Shown here one piece after another: positions 1 through 11,863 of a stretch of DNA of 64,000 bases. The notes beneath the pieces are model-generated. The model ran no database searches and had not been told where the DNA came from. It saw only the letters and a list, made by a program, of their open reading frames with translations. Location of the stretch: assembly GCF_002575655.3 (NCBI RefSeq), contig NC_053035.3, forward strand, positions 88,127,322-88,191,321, written 5' to 3'. How positions within the stretch are numbered: the first letter of the stretch is position 1; the number at the start of each line of letters is the position of its first letter. The translations under genes and the position numbers were made by a program. The DNA comes from Aegilops tauschii subsp. strangulata (lineage: Eukaryota > Streptophyta > Magnoliopsida > Poales > Poaceae).

Positions 1-137
1 TCACTCATCTTCTTGGTGTGTGAGGACCGTGTTCTTTTCGTGCTTATCCATTTCCAATCGGAGTGTCGTGCCCTCTTTTCAAGTTCTTCCCATTCTGTCA
101 AGTTTTGCGTCCCTTCTCAACCGGAGTGCTGTCTGAA
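1..137 (+). mobile_element. Interior fragment of older LTR retrotransposon (left of nested insertion)
   Basis: This segment continues at 11025 after removal of the nested chromovirus. It is non-coding and T-rich, with recurring CGGAGTG motifs at about 60 and 122 that also recur at 11143-11350. I read it as the 3' untranslated interior of the element whose 3' LTR is 11531-15090. The rest of that element lies left of the window. Confidence 0.7.
133..137. repeat. Target site duplication CTGAA, left copy
   Basis: CTGAA directly precedes the TG of the 5' LTR at 138 and is repeated at 11025-11029 directly after the CA end of the 3' LTR. A perfect 5-bp duplication is as expected for an LTR retrotransposon integrase. 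Confidence 0.95.
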
Positions 138-2868
138 TGTAACATCCCAAATTTTCAATTTGGAATGTTATACATAGATCATCATTGCATATCATGTTTT
201 TTTGCATTTTTACAAATCCTCGATAAATCCTAAGCAACTCAAGGACCCTCGGAGAGAGTTGGGGATTTTCTCGAATTTTTCAAATTTGATTTTCCAACGA
301 GGATTGTGGTTTTACTTATTTTTCTCTCCGGAAAAATATTTCATTTTAAATAAATGAGAGGAGAAAATATGACTTCTCCAAAACAATTGAAATACTGGAG
401 GAAAATGTTAAAATCATTATTTGGAATTTATTTGGATTTTATTTGCAATTTTTATTGCATTAAAAATATTGCATGTTTTCAAAATATTTATTTTTGATTA
501 TAAAAATGTTCACCCTATTCTAGATTTTCTAACTAGACGGGGAAAATTTATTTCATATTTTTTTTTCTGATTTTTATTTATTTTTCTACGCAATATTTTC
601 CGCGGAGTTTAAAAAAAAAAAACGCCCGCGCGCCGACTGGGCCAAAGGCCCAGCCGACGGCCCGCCTCGCGCCTTCCTCTTCCCGCACGGGAGCTCGCCG
701 CCGCCATGACCGAATCCGGCCGCCGCACGCCTCCCCTCGCCCGACCCCTTCCCCAAGCCGCCGCACCCCCCTCCTTAAATACCGCCCCCCTCTCCTTTTT
801 CCTCACCGCCACCGCCGGAGTAGCCCCGCCACCGCCAGCATCTCGCCCCGCCGCCGCCGCCGTGGCCAGCGCCGCCGCCGCCGGGAGCCGCCGCCCTCGC
901 CCTCGCCCGCCCCTTGCCGAGCCCCGCGCCCCGCCGCCCGAGTTCGCCGCCCCGCCGGAGCCCCTCGCCGGAGCACGACGAGGTATGCCCGCCGCCGTTG
1001 ACTTTGCCGGTTTCTGAAAAAAAACCTTTCGTTTTAAAAAAAAACCCTAGATCGGTTTTTTTTCGGTTTTATTATTTTGCGAGCGTTCACCGAACCGTTC
1101 GTTTTAACGAACGCGTTCGTCGGTTTTTCTCTACTAACGAACGTCCGTTCTTTAACCGTTCGTCCGTTTTTCTTTTTCGTCGGATTTTTCTCGTTATTTT
1201 CTCAGATTCGATTTCTCATCGAATCTTCGATTCTGTTTAACTTCTCGCTCGTTTATCGGAATCAGGCGATTCAAGTGCCTAGAGTTTCATCTCGAAATTC
1301 TCTTTCCGTTTAACCTACTCAAACAAGTTTTTGCTACAGTAAAATTTGACCTAGATCCAGATTAGCAAACGAAGTTTCTTTCTTTCGCCGTTTGACTTTC
1401 GTTGCTTCTTTCGAGTTGATTCTTTTTGCAAACCGGAGTTCTTAAGTTGAACTTTCTGGTTGGATCTTTTATTCAAGTTTTACCTGTGCATTAGATGAGT
1501 ACTGATTGTATGCTTGTTTGTTGGCGATAGAGTACCCGGAGTGTGCCGCTTGTTACTTCGAATCGCTAGGTTTTGCGGATCATCAGCAAGGCAAGTAACA
1601 CTTTGATCATATCCCGTTCATACCCAGTTTTATTGCATTAGATCTATTTCCTCAAACACATTGCATGATTAGGATCTAAATAAACTGTGGGTATTGGGAA
1701 GTAGTTGAGGTAGTACCTATTACCTGTTTTACTTTATCAAACCCTTGGGAGTTACTTCTACGTTGCTTTATCAATGCCATGCTATGCGTAGACGTGGATT
1801 GGGTTTGAGAGATATTCATGACAGATGTGAGATTGTTTATTAATGGTTCAACTTAAGGTGGCAACTAAAACTCACATCTGGGTGGATTGAGGCACCTGGA
1901 GAACCCAGTGTTGCCTGTATGTATAAGGTCCGCCACCCAGGCTCAAAGGGATCATAAGATTATTCATGCTAGAAACTTCCGTGTGCAGCCACAAGCTATT
2001 ATGGGCTCTAGCATAGCTGAGTAGGTTACAGGATCTCTTGAAGAGGTGTACTAGCAGATGTAGGGGAAAGTAGGTGTACCGGTCCATCCAGAGTAAAGAG
2101 TGATTGTTTCTGAAAGACCGTGTCTCGGTCATCCGTTTCTCAAACAACATGCAGTGCGAGAATCAAGCGGAGGCGATCGAGTCTTGTGGGGAAAAGTGCA
2201 CAAACCTCTGCAGAGTGTACAAACTGATCATGATTAGCCGTGTCCCCGGTTATGGACAACTTGAGTATCTAGTACCTGGATTATCATTTGAATCTCATCA
2301 CCGTGATACTTATAATTAATTTTGTTGGGGTAATGATGATACTTAATTGGGATTGAGTTGGAGGTACCTTCTCAATGTTTCAACCACCATGATAGTTAAA
2401 TAAAATTTATTCCTTTTGAAGTAGGATAAAATTGGCTTTTCGCAAAACTGTAACCATAGAGATTTCCACCAGCCATAAATGCATGTAGTATAGCATTATT
2501 ATTGTTCATTATTCTCTATGTGTTACATTTCCAGCATATTCTATGTGCTGACCCGTTTTCGGGCTGCAACGTTTCATGTTGCAGACTTTTCAGACGACGA
2601 GTAAGGTGCCTTAGGTCGTGGTCTTATACTCAGTGATGCCGCTGGAGTTGATGGACTCACTTATCTTCCAAGTCTTCCGCTGTTATCGTTATTAGATGGC
2701 CTTAAGCCAAGTTTTCATACTTAATCTCTTTGGAGATGTTCGATGTAATAAGTGTGTGATTGCTACTCTGTTATAAATCCTCCATCTGTACTGTGCGTGT
2801 CAGCATTACTGATCCAGGGATGACACTGGTGGACAGCAGCACAGGCCATTTGAGGTCTGGTCGCTACA
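138..2868 (+). repeat. 5' LTR of the chromovirus
   Basis: The left LTR runs from TGTAACATCCC to GGTCGCTACA. It has an AT-rich head, a very GC-rich block at about 630-1000 preceding a TTAAATACC box and CCG-rich leader, then a long non-coding tail. Open frames in the GC block (such as 706-1017) recur in the other LTR with indels and are not genes. Versus the 3' LTR it has a 13-bp extra stretch near 430 and scattered transitions. Confidence 0.93.
775..783 (+). promoter_or_regulatory. Candidate TATA-like box of the 5' LTR
   Basis: TTAAATACC sits between GC-rich tracts and is kept at 8930-8937 in the other LTR. This position within a plant LTR suits the Pol II promoter driving the genomic transcript. 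Assignment rests on motif and conservation only. Confidence 0.4.
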
Positions 2869-2872
2869 AAGT

Positions 2873-2888
2873 TGGTATCAGAGCCAGG
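2873..2888 (+). other. Primer-binding site (tRNA-iMet)
   Basis: TGGTATCAGAGCCAGG begins 4 bases after the 5' LTR. Its first 12 bases complement the 3' end of plant initiator methionine tRNA, the usual primer for this lineage. The same context (TTGGTATCAGAGCCAGG) occurs after the LTR at 46408. Confidence 0.92.
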
Positions 2889-2978
2889 TTGACTGTAGGA
2901 CACGACCACTAAGCTTAAGCCCTAGAAAGCTTCTCTCTTCTCATTTTTGACCCCTCTCCACTTTCTACTCTTTTAGGA

Positions 2979-3710
2979 ATGGCGAATGCAAGGAGCAAGT
3001 TCATGCAACCAGATGAAGACACGCCGTTTGGCCGACACTTGAAGGAAGTCACCAAGTACTTGAACATAGGAATACCAAGCATCACCAGAACCTACAACGC
3101 CACATTACCTGAAGAGGAGAGCTGGAAGATTCAAGTTATCATTCCAGGAAGGACGTTTGTGCCAATTACGGAACCCATGAGATTGGTTTTCGAAGCACCA
3201 ACTTGGAGTTTAGGGAAGAGCATGGCCGCACACATCGCCATGGGACGCATCGGAGAAGTCTACCACCAGGAGCTTAAGGATACAATTTATCAGATTTGTG
3301 GACGTCGAGACGCGCAATGGGAGATGATCAAGACCAAGAAGGATGGATCAATTGCAGCTTTCATCCAGGAGTAGAACCAACATATTCGACGCCAGGAGAA
3401 TCAGATGTGCACGGACAAGGAAGAACTGAAGAAGGCATTAACGAAGATCAAGGAACTCCAAGAAGAACTCAAGGCTACCCGCGAAGATTATTTGGAGGAA
3501 ATCAACGCACTAGTAGGGAAGATTGACGACCTGGAGAATAAGATTGGAGCATCCGTGGGAAATCCAGTGCCAAAAGCAGAAGTCGATGAATGCACTTTTC
3601 CGGATAACTGCATCATCATCGACGACACCGACTCGGAACCAAGTGAAGACGAATGGATTGATGAAGCTGGAGCAGACATCATGGAGTCTTCAATGGATCA
3701 GAATTTTTAG
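2979..3710 (+). pseudogene. Extra ORF upstream of gag, split by one in-frame stop
   Basis: One reading frame from ATG at 2979 to TAG at 3708-3710 (243 codons) is broken only by a TAG at 3372-3374; both halves are in the same frame. The N-terminal half is a compact, folded-looking domain with the motif FEAPTWSLGKSMAAHIAMGR. The second half (about 3405-3560) is a charged heptad-like coiled coil (ELKKALTKIKELQEEL), followed by an acidic tail with DDTDSEPSEDEW. It lies between the primer-binding site and gag, in the same direction. Function is unknown; similar ORFs accompany some grass gypsy elements. A coiled coil plus acidic tail would suit an accessory Gag-like or RNA-packaging protein, but that is inference. 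Confidence 0.75.
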
Positions 3711-3910
3711 TAGACCACCATATCAGTAGTAGCTTTCCCCCCATTTAATAGTATAGTTCAAGCACTTTCTAACGCTAGTTAGATCGATTGTTTTGCCTTG
3801 TTTGGATTGATTGAGTGATATTGATTGAATTTGTCTCATGAGCATATGGGTAGTGTTTTCTCTCTAGACCTCATTCTATTCTAAACTCTCATCTTTTCTA
3901 AACCTATCAG

Positions 3911-6900
3911 ATGCCTCCGAGACGCGACACCGGATTTGTTTTCCCGCTAGAGATCACCCAGTTGATTCAGCAACAGAATGCCCTGATGCAAGTGTTAGTT
4001 CAGAACCAAGGCAACAACAACAGCAACCCACCGCCACCACCACCTGTTGATCACTTAGCCCGTTTCTTAAGGCTAAACCCGCCGGTGTTTTCCAGTAGCA
4101 CCGAGCCGATTGTTGCAGATGATTGGCTCCGCAAAGTTGGAAGGGAGTTGACCACTGCAGGATGCACAAATGCGGAAAGAGTGCGTTTTGCCGCACATCA
4201 GCTTGATGGACCCGCAGCATCATGGTGGGAGAATTATACAGCCACGCACCCTATTGACACTGTCACATGGGACCAGTTTCAGCAAGCTTTCCGTACAGCT
4301 CATGTTTCAGCAGGAGCTATGGCTATGAAGAAGCGTGAATTTCGCAACCTACGCCAAGGAGGATGCACCGTAGGCCAGTATGTGGAGGAATTCAGTAAGT
4401 TAGCACGTTATGCACCAGATGACGTTGCTACAGATGCAGCCAAGCAGGAGAAATTTTTGGAAGGGCTGAATGATGAACTGAGTATGCAGTTGATGGTAGC
4501 AACCTTCAACAACTACCAGGAGCTGGTAGATAGAGCTCTCATGATTGAAGGGAAGCAACAGCAGATTGAAAACCGTAAGAGGAAGTATGGACAAGGGAAG
4601 TATAATTCTGGAGCCCAGCAGAAGCCCCGTTTTACCCCGAAGCCGGGAGGACAGTTTCAGCATACCCATGGAGGAGGTAGTTCGCACAACCATAATGGCT
4701 CCAAGAATGGTAATGGGAATGGAGGAGGAAACGGACAGAACCGCACCAACCCATCCACCCCAACCAAGAGAGATCTAAGTCACATTACTTGTTTCAAGTG
4801 CCAGAAGACGGGACATTATGCTACTGATTGTCCCGAAGCCCAAAATGGAAATGGCAATGGAAGCTCTGGGAAGAAGCCGAACCCGTTCAACAAAGGACAT
4901 GTGAACCACGTGAGCGTGGAGGAGGTTGAAGCCCAGCCTGATGCAGTAATAGGTAAGTTTTTGGTTAAGTCATTTACTGCAACTGTTCTTTTCGATACTG
5001 GTGCATCGCATTCATACATATCAAGGGGATTCGTAAACAAGTTTAAGATGTCCACCCAAGTTCTCAAAAGCCCCATGTTAGTAACCTCGCCAGGAGCAGA
5101 GTATATGGCCACCCAAGGATGTTTTCAGATACCGTTGGCCATTGGTAGGCATGTTTTCCCCTCAGACCTCATTGTTTTGGAATCGCAAGGTTTGGATGTG
5201 ATCTTGGGAATGGATTGGCTATCGTTGTATGGAGGAAACATCGATTGTGCCAGCAAGACGATTTTGCTTACCACCCCGGAAGGAAAAAGGATCAAGTATG
5301 TATCCCGGCATATGCCGAAGAGGACTCAAGTGAATTCCTTATCAGGAGTTGTACAGGAGGAAGTACCAGTGGTGAAGGATTATCCGGATGTATTTCCAGA
5401 AGAGTTGCCAGGCATGCCGCCAGATAGAGACATTGAGTTCTTGATTGAACTTTTGCCAGGCACATGGCCAATATCTAAGAGACCGTACAGGATGCCCGCA
5501 AAGGATTTGGAGGAAATTAAGACACAGATCAAGGAGTTACTGGATAAAGGATATATTCGCCCAAGTTCGTCACCGTGGGGATCACCAGTACTTCTAGTGG
5601 AGAAGAAAGATGGATCACTGAGGATGGTTGTTGATTACAGAGGATTGAATGAAGTGACCATCAAAAACAAGTACCCACTGCCGATGATAAATGATTTGTT
5701 TGACCGCTTGCAAGGAGCTAAAGTATTTTCCAAGATCGATCTACGATCAGGGTACCATCAGTTAAAGATTCGAGAGCAGGATATACCCAAGACGGCATTT
5801 ACCACCAGATATGGATTGTATGAGTATTCTGTTATGTCATTTGGACTGACTAACGCACCTGCCTATTTCATGAACCTGATGAACAAAGTGTTTATGGAGT
5901 TTTTGGATAAGTTCGTCGTGGTATTCATTGATGATATTTTAATCTTTTCCAAGGATGAAGAAGAGCATGAGGAGCATTTACGATTGGTACTTGAGAAGCT
6001 CAGAGAACATCAATTATATGCCAAGTTCAGCAAATGTGAGTTTTGGTTGAAGGAAGTTGGATTCCTTGGACATGTTATTTCTGGAGAAGGAATAGCAGTA
6101 GACCCTGCCAAGGTTGACACAGTGACAAGTTGGGAATCACCCACGGCAGTTGGAGAAATCCGGAGTTTTCTTGGACTTGCAGGATACTACCGGAGATTTA
6201 TCGAGAATTTCTCAAGGATTGCTAAGCCCATGACTGAGCTATTGAAGAAGGACACCAAATTCAATTGGACTGAGGAATGTGAAGCTAGTTTCCAAGAGTT
6301 AAAGAAACGATTGGTTACATCACCAGTGTTGATTCTGCCAGATCAGCGCAAGGATTATGAAGTTTATTGCGACGCTTCTCGTCGAGGACTTGGAGCAGTG
6401 CTTATGCAGGAAGGAAGAGTTGTGTCGTATGCTTCACGACAACTTAAACCCCATGAGAAGAATTATGCTACGCATGATTTGGAATTAGCAGCCGTGGTGC
6501 ATGCATTGAAGACATGGAGACATTTTCTCATCGGAAACCATTGTGAGGTGTACACGGATCACAAGAGTTTGAAGTACATTTTCACGCAGAAGGAGTTAAA
6601 TCTCAGACAGAGGAGATGGTTGGAGCTCATTAAAGATTATGATATGAGATTGCATTATCACCCTGGAAAGGCTAACGTAGTAGCAGACGCGTTGAGCCAC
6701 AAGAGTCATGTCAACACCCTCATGACAGGAGAGTTACCTCAGGAGTTAGCCGAGGACCTTCGCGAGCTATGTTTGGAGATAGTCCCTAGAGGCTATTTAG
6801 CGACATTGGAGATTCAGTCTACCTTGATGGAAAGGATCAGAGAAGCTCAGAAGACAGACGAGGAGATTGAAGAGATAAAGGAGAAGATGAGCAAAGGAAA

Positions 6901-8020
6901 AGCCAAGGGATTTCGTGAGGATGAGCACGATACCTTATGGTTCGAAGACCGCGTATATGTGCCAAATGATCCGGAGATCAGGAAGTTGATTTTGCAGGAA
7001 GCCCATGATTCACCATACTCGATTCACCCAGGGAATACCAAGATGTATTTGGATTTGAAGAATACTTTCTGGTGGACCGGAATGAAGAAGGATATTGCGG
7101 AGTATGTAGCAGTTTGTGATGTATGTCAGAGAGTGAAGGCAGAGCATCAGAAGCCAGCAGGATTGCTGCAGCCATTGCCGATACCCGAATGGAAGTGGGA
7201 TAAAATAGGCATGGATTTTATCACGGGATTACCCAGGACTCGTTCAGGCTATGACTCGATATGGGTTGTAGTCGACCGTTTGACGAAAGTGGCTCATTTC
7301 ATTCCAGTGAAGACCACTTACACCAGTGCTAAGTTGGCTAAGATATACATGACCAGGATAGTATGTTTGCATGGAGTTCCGAGGACCATTGTATCAGATA
7401 GAGGAACCCAATTTACCTCAAAGTTTTGGAAGCAGCTACATGAAACGTTGGGAACCAGGCTGGAATTTAGTACAGCTTTTCACCCACAGACAGATGGACA
7501 GACCGAGAGAGTCAACCAGATTTTGGAGGACATGTTGAGAGCATGTGCACTAGATTATGGATCTAGTTGGGACGACAATTTGCCATATGCGGAGTTTTCG
7601 TATAACAACAGTTATCAAACCAGTTTGAAGATGGCCCCTTTCGAAGCTTTGTACGGAAGGAGGTGTAGAACACCGTTGTTATGGGACGAAGTTGGAGATC
7701 GTCAGTTGTTTGGACCAGATTTGATTAAGGAGTCTGAACAGAAAGTAAGGTTGATTCGCGATAGGCTCAAAGTATCCCAGTCCAGGCAGAAGAGTTATGT
7801 TGATTCTAAACGAAAGGAGACAGTTCACGAAGTCGGAGACAGAGTGTATCTTCGAGTATCACCACTTCGAGGAGTGAAGCGCTTTGGAGTTAAAGGAAAG
7901 TTAGCGCCCCGTTTATCGGACCATACAGAGTGTTGGAACGTATGGGAGAAGTTGCCTACAAGTTGGAACTGCCCGAAGGATTGTCTGGAGTACATGATGT
8001 ATTTCATGTTTCTCAGTTGA
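3911..8020 (+). CDS. Gag-pol polyprotein of the chromovirus (frame-shifted near its C terminus)
   Basis: This 1369-codon frame starts at ATG 3911. Gag covers about residues 1-290 (capsid-like region with [10 protein letters not shown]), then a CCHC knuckle [14 protein letters not shown] (about 294-307). The aspartic protease has LFDTGASHS (about 360-368). Reverse transcriptase covers about 490-760 with FIDDILIF as its catalytic site (about 671). RNase H has VYCDAS (about 817). The integrase has an HHCC zinc region (about 1030-1075) and a catalytic core with GMDF, SDRGTQF and the Glu in TERVNQ. The last about 35 residues are out-of-frame noise after a one-base loss near 7911; the chromodomain continues in the next frame. 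Products would process RNA, copy it and integrate DNA. Confidence 0.92.
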   Translation: MPPRRDTGFVFPLEITQLIQQQNALMQVLVQNQGNNNSNPPPPPPVDHLARFLRLNPPVFSSSTEPIVADDWLRKVGRELTTAGCTNAERVRFAAHQLDGPAASWWENYTATHPIDTVTWDQFQQAFRTAHVSAGAMAMKKREFRNLRQGGCTVGQYVEEFSKLARYAPDDVATDAAKQEKFLEGLNDELSMQLMVATFNNYQELVDRALMIEGKQQQIENRKRKYGQGKYNSGAQQKPRFTPKPGGQFQHTHGGGSSHNHNGSKNGNGNGGGNGQNRTNPSTPTKRDLSHITCFKCQKTGHYATDCPEAQNGNGNGSSGKKPNPFNKGHVNHVSVEEVEAQPDAVIGKFLVKSFTATVLFDTGASHSYISRGFVNKFKMSTQVLKSPMLVTSPGAEYMATQGCFQIPLAIGRHVFPSDLIVLESQGLDVILGMDWLSLYGGNIDCASKTILLTTPEGKRIKYVSRHMPKRTQVNSLSGVVQEEVPVVKDYPDVFPEELPGMPPDRDIEFLIELLPGTWPISKRPYRMPAKDLEEIKTQIKELLDKGYIRPSSSPWGSPVLLVEKKDGSLRMVVDYRGLNEVTIKNKYPLPMINDLFDRLQGAKVFSKIDLRSGYHQLKIREQDIPKTAFTTRYGLYEYSVMSFGLTNAPAYFMNLMNKVFMEFLDKFVVVFIDDILIFSKDEEEHEEHLRLVLEKLREHQLYAKFSKCEFWLKEVGFLGHVISGEGIAVDPAKVDTVTSWESPTAVGEIRSFLGLAGYYRRFIENFSRIAKPMTELLKKDTKFNWTEECEASFQELKKRLVTSPVLILPDQRKDYEVYCDASRRGLGAVLMQEGRVVSYASRQLKPHEKNYATHDLELAAVVHALKTWRHFLIGNHCEVYTDHKSLKYIFTQKELNLRQRRWLELIKDYDMRLHYHPGKANVVADALSHKSHVNTLMTGELPQELAEDLRELCLEIVPRGYLATLEIQSTLMERIREAQKTDEEIEEIKEKMSKGKAKGFREDEHDTLWFEDRVYVPNDPEIRKLILQEAHDSPYSIHPGNTKMYLDLKNTFWWTGMKKDIAEYVAVCDVCQRVKAEHQKPAGLLQPLPIPEWKWDKIGMDFITGLPRTRSGYDSIWVVVDRLTKVAHFIPVKTTYTSAKLAKIYMTRIVCLHGVPRTIVSDRGTQFTSKFWKQLHETLGTRLEFSTAFHPQTDGQTERVNQILEDMLRACALDYGSSWDDNLPYAEFSYNNSYQTSLKMAPFEALYGRRCRTPLLWDEVGDRQLFGPDLIKESEQKVRLIRDRLKVSQSRQKSYVDSKRKETVHEVGDRVYLRVSPLRGVKRFGVKGKLAPRLSDHTECWNVWEKLPTSWNCPKDCLEYMMYFMFLS

Positions 8021-8298
8021 AGAAGTGCCACGCAGAAATGGCTGAGATACCGCTGAGAGATACTGTGCCACTTGAAGCGATTCAGTTGGAAAGTGATTTG
8101 ACCTATGAGGAGAAGCCAGTTAAGATTCTCGAATATGCCAGCCGAGTTACCCGCAGCAAGGTTATGAAGTTTTGCAAAGTTCAGTGGAGTCACCACACGG
8201 AGGATGAAGCCACCTGGGAGCGAGAGGAAGATCTACGGAAAAACCACTCCCACCTGTTTTCTAGCCAACCCGAATCTCGAGGGCGAGATTCATCTTAA
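7912..8298 (+). pseudogene. Out-of-frame C terminus of pol with chromodomain
   Basis: This continues gag-pol in the frame of 7930, from the break near 7911 to the TAA at 8296-8298. It holds the end of the integrase ([14 protein letters not shown]) and a C-terminal chromodomain (KVQWSHHTEDEATWEREEDL, about 8170-8235). In chromoviruses this module directs integration toward marked chromatin. The short T run at 7911-7913 is the likely slippage site. Separation from the rest of pol should cost this copy targeted integration, unless ribosomes shift frame there, for which I see no signal. Confidence 0.85.
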
Positions 8299-8308
8299 GG
8301 GGGGTAGG
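8297..8308 (+). other. Polypurine tract of the chromovirus
   Basis: AAGGGGGGTAGG ends 2 bases before the 3' LTR and would prime plus-strand DNA synthesis. The context CTTAAGGGGGGTAG is identical at 48418-48431 in the second retrotransposon. Confidence 0.9.
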
Positions 8309-8310
8309 TT

Positions 8311-11024
8311 TGTAACATCCCAAATTTTCAATTTGGCATGTTATACATAGATCATCATTGCATATCATGTTTTGTTGCATTTTGACAAATCCTCGATAAA
8401 TCCTAAGCAAGTCAAGGACCCTCGGAGAGAGTTGGGGATTTTCTCGAATTTTTCAAATTTGATTTTCCAACGAGGATTGTGGTTTTACTTATTTTTCTCT
8501 CCGGAAAAATATTTCATTTTAAATAAACGAGAGGAGAAAATATGACTTCTCCAAAACAATTGAAATACTGGAGGAAAAATGTTAAAATCATTATTTGGAT
8601 TTTATTTGCAATTTTTATTGCATTAAAAATATTGCATGTTTTCAAAATATTTATTTTTGATTATAAAAATGTTCACCCTATTCTAGATTTTCTAACTAGA
8701 CGGGGAAAATTTATTTCATATTTTTCTGATTTTTTTATTTTTCTACGCAATATTTTCCGCAGAGTTTAAAAAAAAACGCCCGCGCGCCGACTTGGCCAAA
8801 GGCCCAGCCGACGGCCCGCCTCGCGCCTTCCTCTTCCCGCACGGGAGCTCGCCGCCGCCATGACCGAATCCGGCCGCCGCACGCCTCCCCTCGCCCGACC
8901 CCTTCCCCAAGCCGCCGCACCCCCCCTCCTTAAATACCGCCCCCCTCTCCTTTTTCCTCACCGCCGCCGCCGGAGTGGCCCCGCCGCCGCCAGCATCTCG
9001 CCCCGCCGCCGCCGCCGTGGCCAGCGCCGCCGCCGCCGGGAGCCGCCGCCCTCGCCCTCGCCCGCCCTTGCCGAGCCCCGCGCCCCGCCGCCCGAGTTCG
9101 CCGCCCCGCCGGAGCCCCTCGCCGGAGCCCGACGAGGTATGCCCGCCGCCGTTGACTTTGCCGGTTTTCTGAATAAAAAAAACCTTTCGTTTTAAAAAAA
9201 ACCCTAGATCGATTTTTTTCGGTTTTATTATTTTGCGAGCGTTCACCGAACCGTTCGTTTTAACGAACGCGTTCGTCGGTTTTTCTCTACTAACGAACGT
9301 CCGTTCTTTAACCGTTCGTCCGTTTTTCTTTTTCGTCGGATTTTTCTCGTTATTTTCTCAGATTCGATTTCTGATCGAATCTTCGATTCTATTTAACTTC
9401 TCGCTCGTTTATCGGAATCAGGCGATTCAAGCGCCTAGAGTTTCGTCTAGAAATTCTCTTTCCGTTTAACCTACTCAAACAAGTTTTTGCTACAGTAAAA
9501 TTTGACCTAGATCCAGATTAGCAAACGAAGTTTCTTTCTTTCGCCGTTTGACTTTCGTTGCTTCTTTCGAGTTGATTCTTTTTGCAAACCGGAGTTCTTA
9601 AGTTGAACTTTCTGGTTGGATCTTTTATTCAAGTTTTACCTGTGCATTAGATGAGTACTGATTGTATGCTTGTTTGTTGGCGATAGAGTACCCGGAGTGT
9701 GCCGCTTGTTACTTTGAATCGCTAGGTTTTGTGGATCATCAGCAAGGCAAGTAACACTTTGATCATATCCCGTTCATACCCAGTTTTATTGCATTAGATC
9801 TATTTCCTCAAACACATTGCATGATTAGGATCTAAATAAACTATGGGTATTGGGAAGTAGTTGAGGTAGTACCTATTACCTGTTTTACTTTATCAAACCC
9901 TTGGGAGTTACTTCTACGTTGCTTTATCAATGCCATGCTATGCGTAGACGTGGATTGGGTTTGAGAGATATTCATCATAGATGTGAGATTGTTTATTAAT
10001 GGTTCAACTTAAGGTGGCAACTAAAACTCACATCTGGGTGGATTGAGGCACCTGGAGAACCCAGTGTTGCCTGTATGTATAAGGTCCGCCACCCAGGCTC
10101 AAAGGGATCATAAGATTATTCATGCTAGAAACTTCCGTGTGCAGCCACAAGCTATTATGGGCTCTAGCATAGCTGAGTTGGTTACAGGATCTCTTGAAGA
10201 GGTGGACTAGCAGATGTAGGGGAAAGTAGGTGTACCGGTCCATCTAGAGTAAAGAGTGATTGTTTCTGAAAGACTGTGTCTCGGTCATCCGTTTCTCAAA
10301 CAACATGCAGTGCGAGAATCAAGCGGAGGTGATCGAGTCTTGTGGGGAAAAGTGCACAAACCACTGCAGAGTGTACAAACTGATCATGATTAGCCGTGTC
10401 CCCAGTTATGGACAACTTGAGTATCTAGTACCTGGATTATCATTTGAATCTCATCACCGTGATACTTATAATTAATTTTGTTGGGGTAATGATGATACTT
10501 AATTGGGATTGAGTTGGAGGTACCTTCTCAATGTTTCAACCACCATGATAGTTAAATAAAATTTATTCCTTTTGAAGTAGGATAAAATTGGCTTTTCGCA
10601 AAACTGTAACCATAGAGCTTTCCACCAGCCATAAATGCATGTAGTATAGCATTATTATTGTTCATTGTTCTCTATGTGTTACATTGCCAGCATATTCTAT
10701 GTGCTGACCCATTTTCGGGCTGCAACGTTTCATGTTGCAGACTTTTAAGACGACGAGTAAGGTGCCTTAGGTCGTGGTCTTATACTCAGTGATGCCGCTG
10801 GAGATGATGGACTCACTTATCTTCCAAGTCTTCCGCTGTTATCGTTATTAGATGGCCTTAAGCCAAGTTTTCATACTTAATCTCTTTGGAGATGTTCGAT
10901 GTAATAAGTGTGTGATTGCTACTCTATTATAAATCCTCCATTTGTACTGTGCGTATCAGCATTACTGATCCAGGGATAACACTGGTGCACAGCAGCACAG
11001 GCCATTTGAGGTCTGGTCGCTACA
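8311..11024 (+). repeat. 3' LTR of the chromovirus
   Basis: Starts TGTAACATCCC and ends GGTCGCTACA directly before the target duplication. It matches 138-2868 along its full length with about 1.7 percent substitutions by rough count. Confidence 0.93.
8930..8937 (+). promoter_or_regulatory. Candidate TATA-like box of the 3' LTR
   Basis: TTAAATAC is the counterpart of 775-783, within the same CCCCCCTCC/CCGCC context. Confidence 0.35.
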
Positions 11025-11029
11025 CTGAA
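11025..11029. repeat. Target site duplication CTGAA, right copy
   Basis: Matches 133-137 exactly and directly follows the terminal ACA of the 3' LTR. Confidence 0.95.
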
Positions 11030-11530
11030 ATCTTTCTGACCCATTGTGCCATTCTTTCAATAGTTCCGGAGGCAGTGTGCTGTTGATTTCTTTAAGTATC
11101 CTCTCATCTTGTAAAATTCATGTTCAATTCCTTCCATTTACAGTCGGAGTGCTGCCCAAATTATATCACTCTTATTCCTTCTCTATCTTGTTTTAACCGG
11201 AGTGTTGTCGTAATTGATCTTTATCGTTCCTTATATATCTCGTTTCAACCGGAGTGCTTGCATGTACTTCTTGTCCATCGTAACCATTTTTGTTTGTCTT
11301 TCAACCTACAAGGTTCTCGCAATGTTCCCTGTTCCTCTTTGATAACGGAGTGTTTGCAATCTCGTTCATTCCATTGCATTCTCTCTTTAAATTTGTTCAA
11401 CCTCTCAAGGTCCGTGGTTTCACTCGTTTGTCAAAGAAGCAACTTGGCTTTACCTCTTCTCTTCCTCTTCCGTTTTTCTCCGGTGCCATCCTAGATCTCG
11501 GGACGAGATCCTCTTGTAGTGGTGGAGTGT
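11025..11530 (+). mobile_element. 3' interior of the older LTR retrotransposon
   Basis: Non-coding, T- and C-rich sequence leading to the LTR at 11531. It contains CGGAGTG motifs at about 11143, 11199, 11248 and 11345, spaced roughly 50-100 bp and continuing the series seen at 1-137. Its end (TCTCGGGACGAGATCC, then TAGTGGTGGAGTG) resembles the untranslated region and polypurine tract of related gypsy elements. No supported coding sequence. Confidence 0.7.
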
Positions 11531-11841
11531 TGTAATGCCCCGAGACCGACGCTCCTAACGCCTTCCATGTTTTTCGAGTTCGTCGTGTGATTTATTGGTT
11601 TGTTGCATTTCATCATCGCATCATTTGCATTGCATCGGCACTTCGTTGCCGTCATGTTTTAAAACTTGCATTCGCTTGTTGTTGCCATTTCCCTGCCATG
11701 GCGCCTCGGCCTCCTCTGCTCCCGCACCTGAGGCCCCGAGCTCCTCCAGCTCGACCTGCTGCCGGAGACCTCGACTCCAGGCCGCCCCTCTGCTCCCCTC
11801 CGCCCTTCCCTTTTTCCTCTCCTTCTCTCTCTCGGCTCACA

Positions 11842-11863
11842 TCTCTCTCTCTCTCTCTCTCCC
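11842..11863. repeat. (CT)n microsatellite
   Basis: About 11 CT units in the GC-rich leader-like part of the LTR. Confidence 0.8.

Larger units (their letters stand above)
138..11024 (+). mobile_element. Full-length Tekay-type chromovirus (Ty3/gypsy LTR retrotransposon)
   Basis: This is a 10.9-kb element with two near-identical LTRs (2731 and 2714 bp), each starting TGTAACATCCC and ending GCTACA. It has an initiator-methionine tRNA primer-binding site, a polypurine tract and a perfect target duplication. The interior carries an extra ORF, then gag-pol in the order gag, CCHC knuckle, protease, reverse transcriptase, RNase H, integrase, chromodomain, which places it in the chromoviruses, most like the Tekay/Del lineage. 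Coding lesions (in-frame TAG at 3372, frameshift near 7911) suggest it cannot make all its proteins. By eye the LTRs differ at roughly 45 sites plus a few indels. I cannot name the family without a database. Confidence 0.93.

Noticed and set aside
578..1313. GC-rich ORFs in the chromovirus LTRs, also at 8735-9469
   Set aside because: They sit in the LTR, are Pro/Ala/Arg-rich, and differ by frame-changing indels between the two LTR copies.
2873..2888. A real tRNA-Met gene at the primer-binding sites
   Set aside because: Only the part complementary to the tRNA 3' end is present; no cloverleaf or internal promoter boxes follow.
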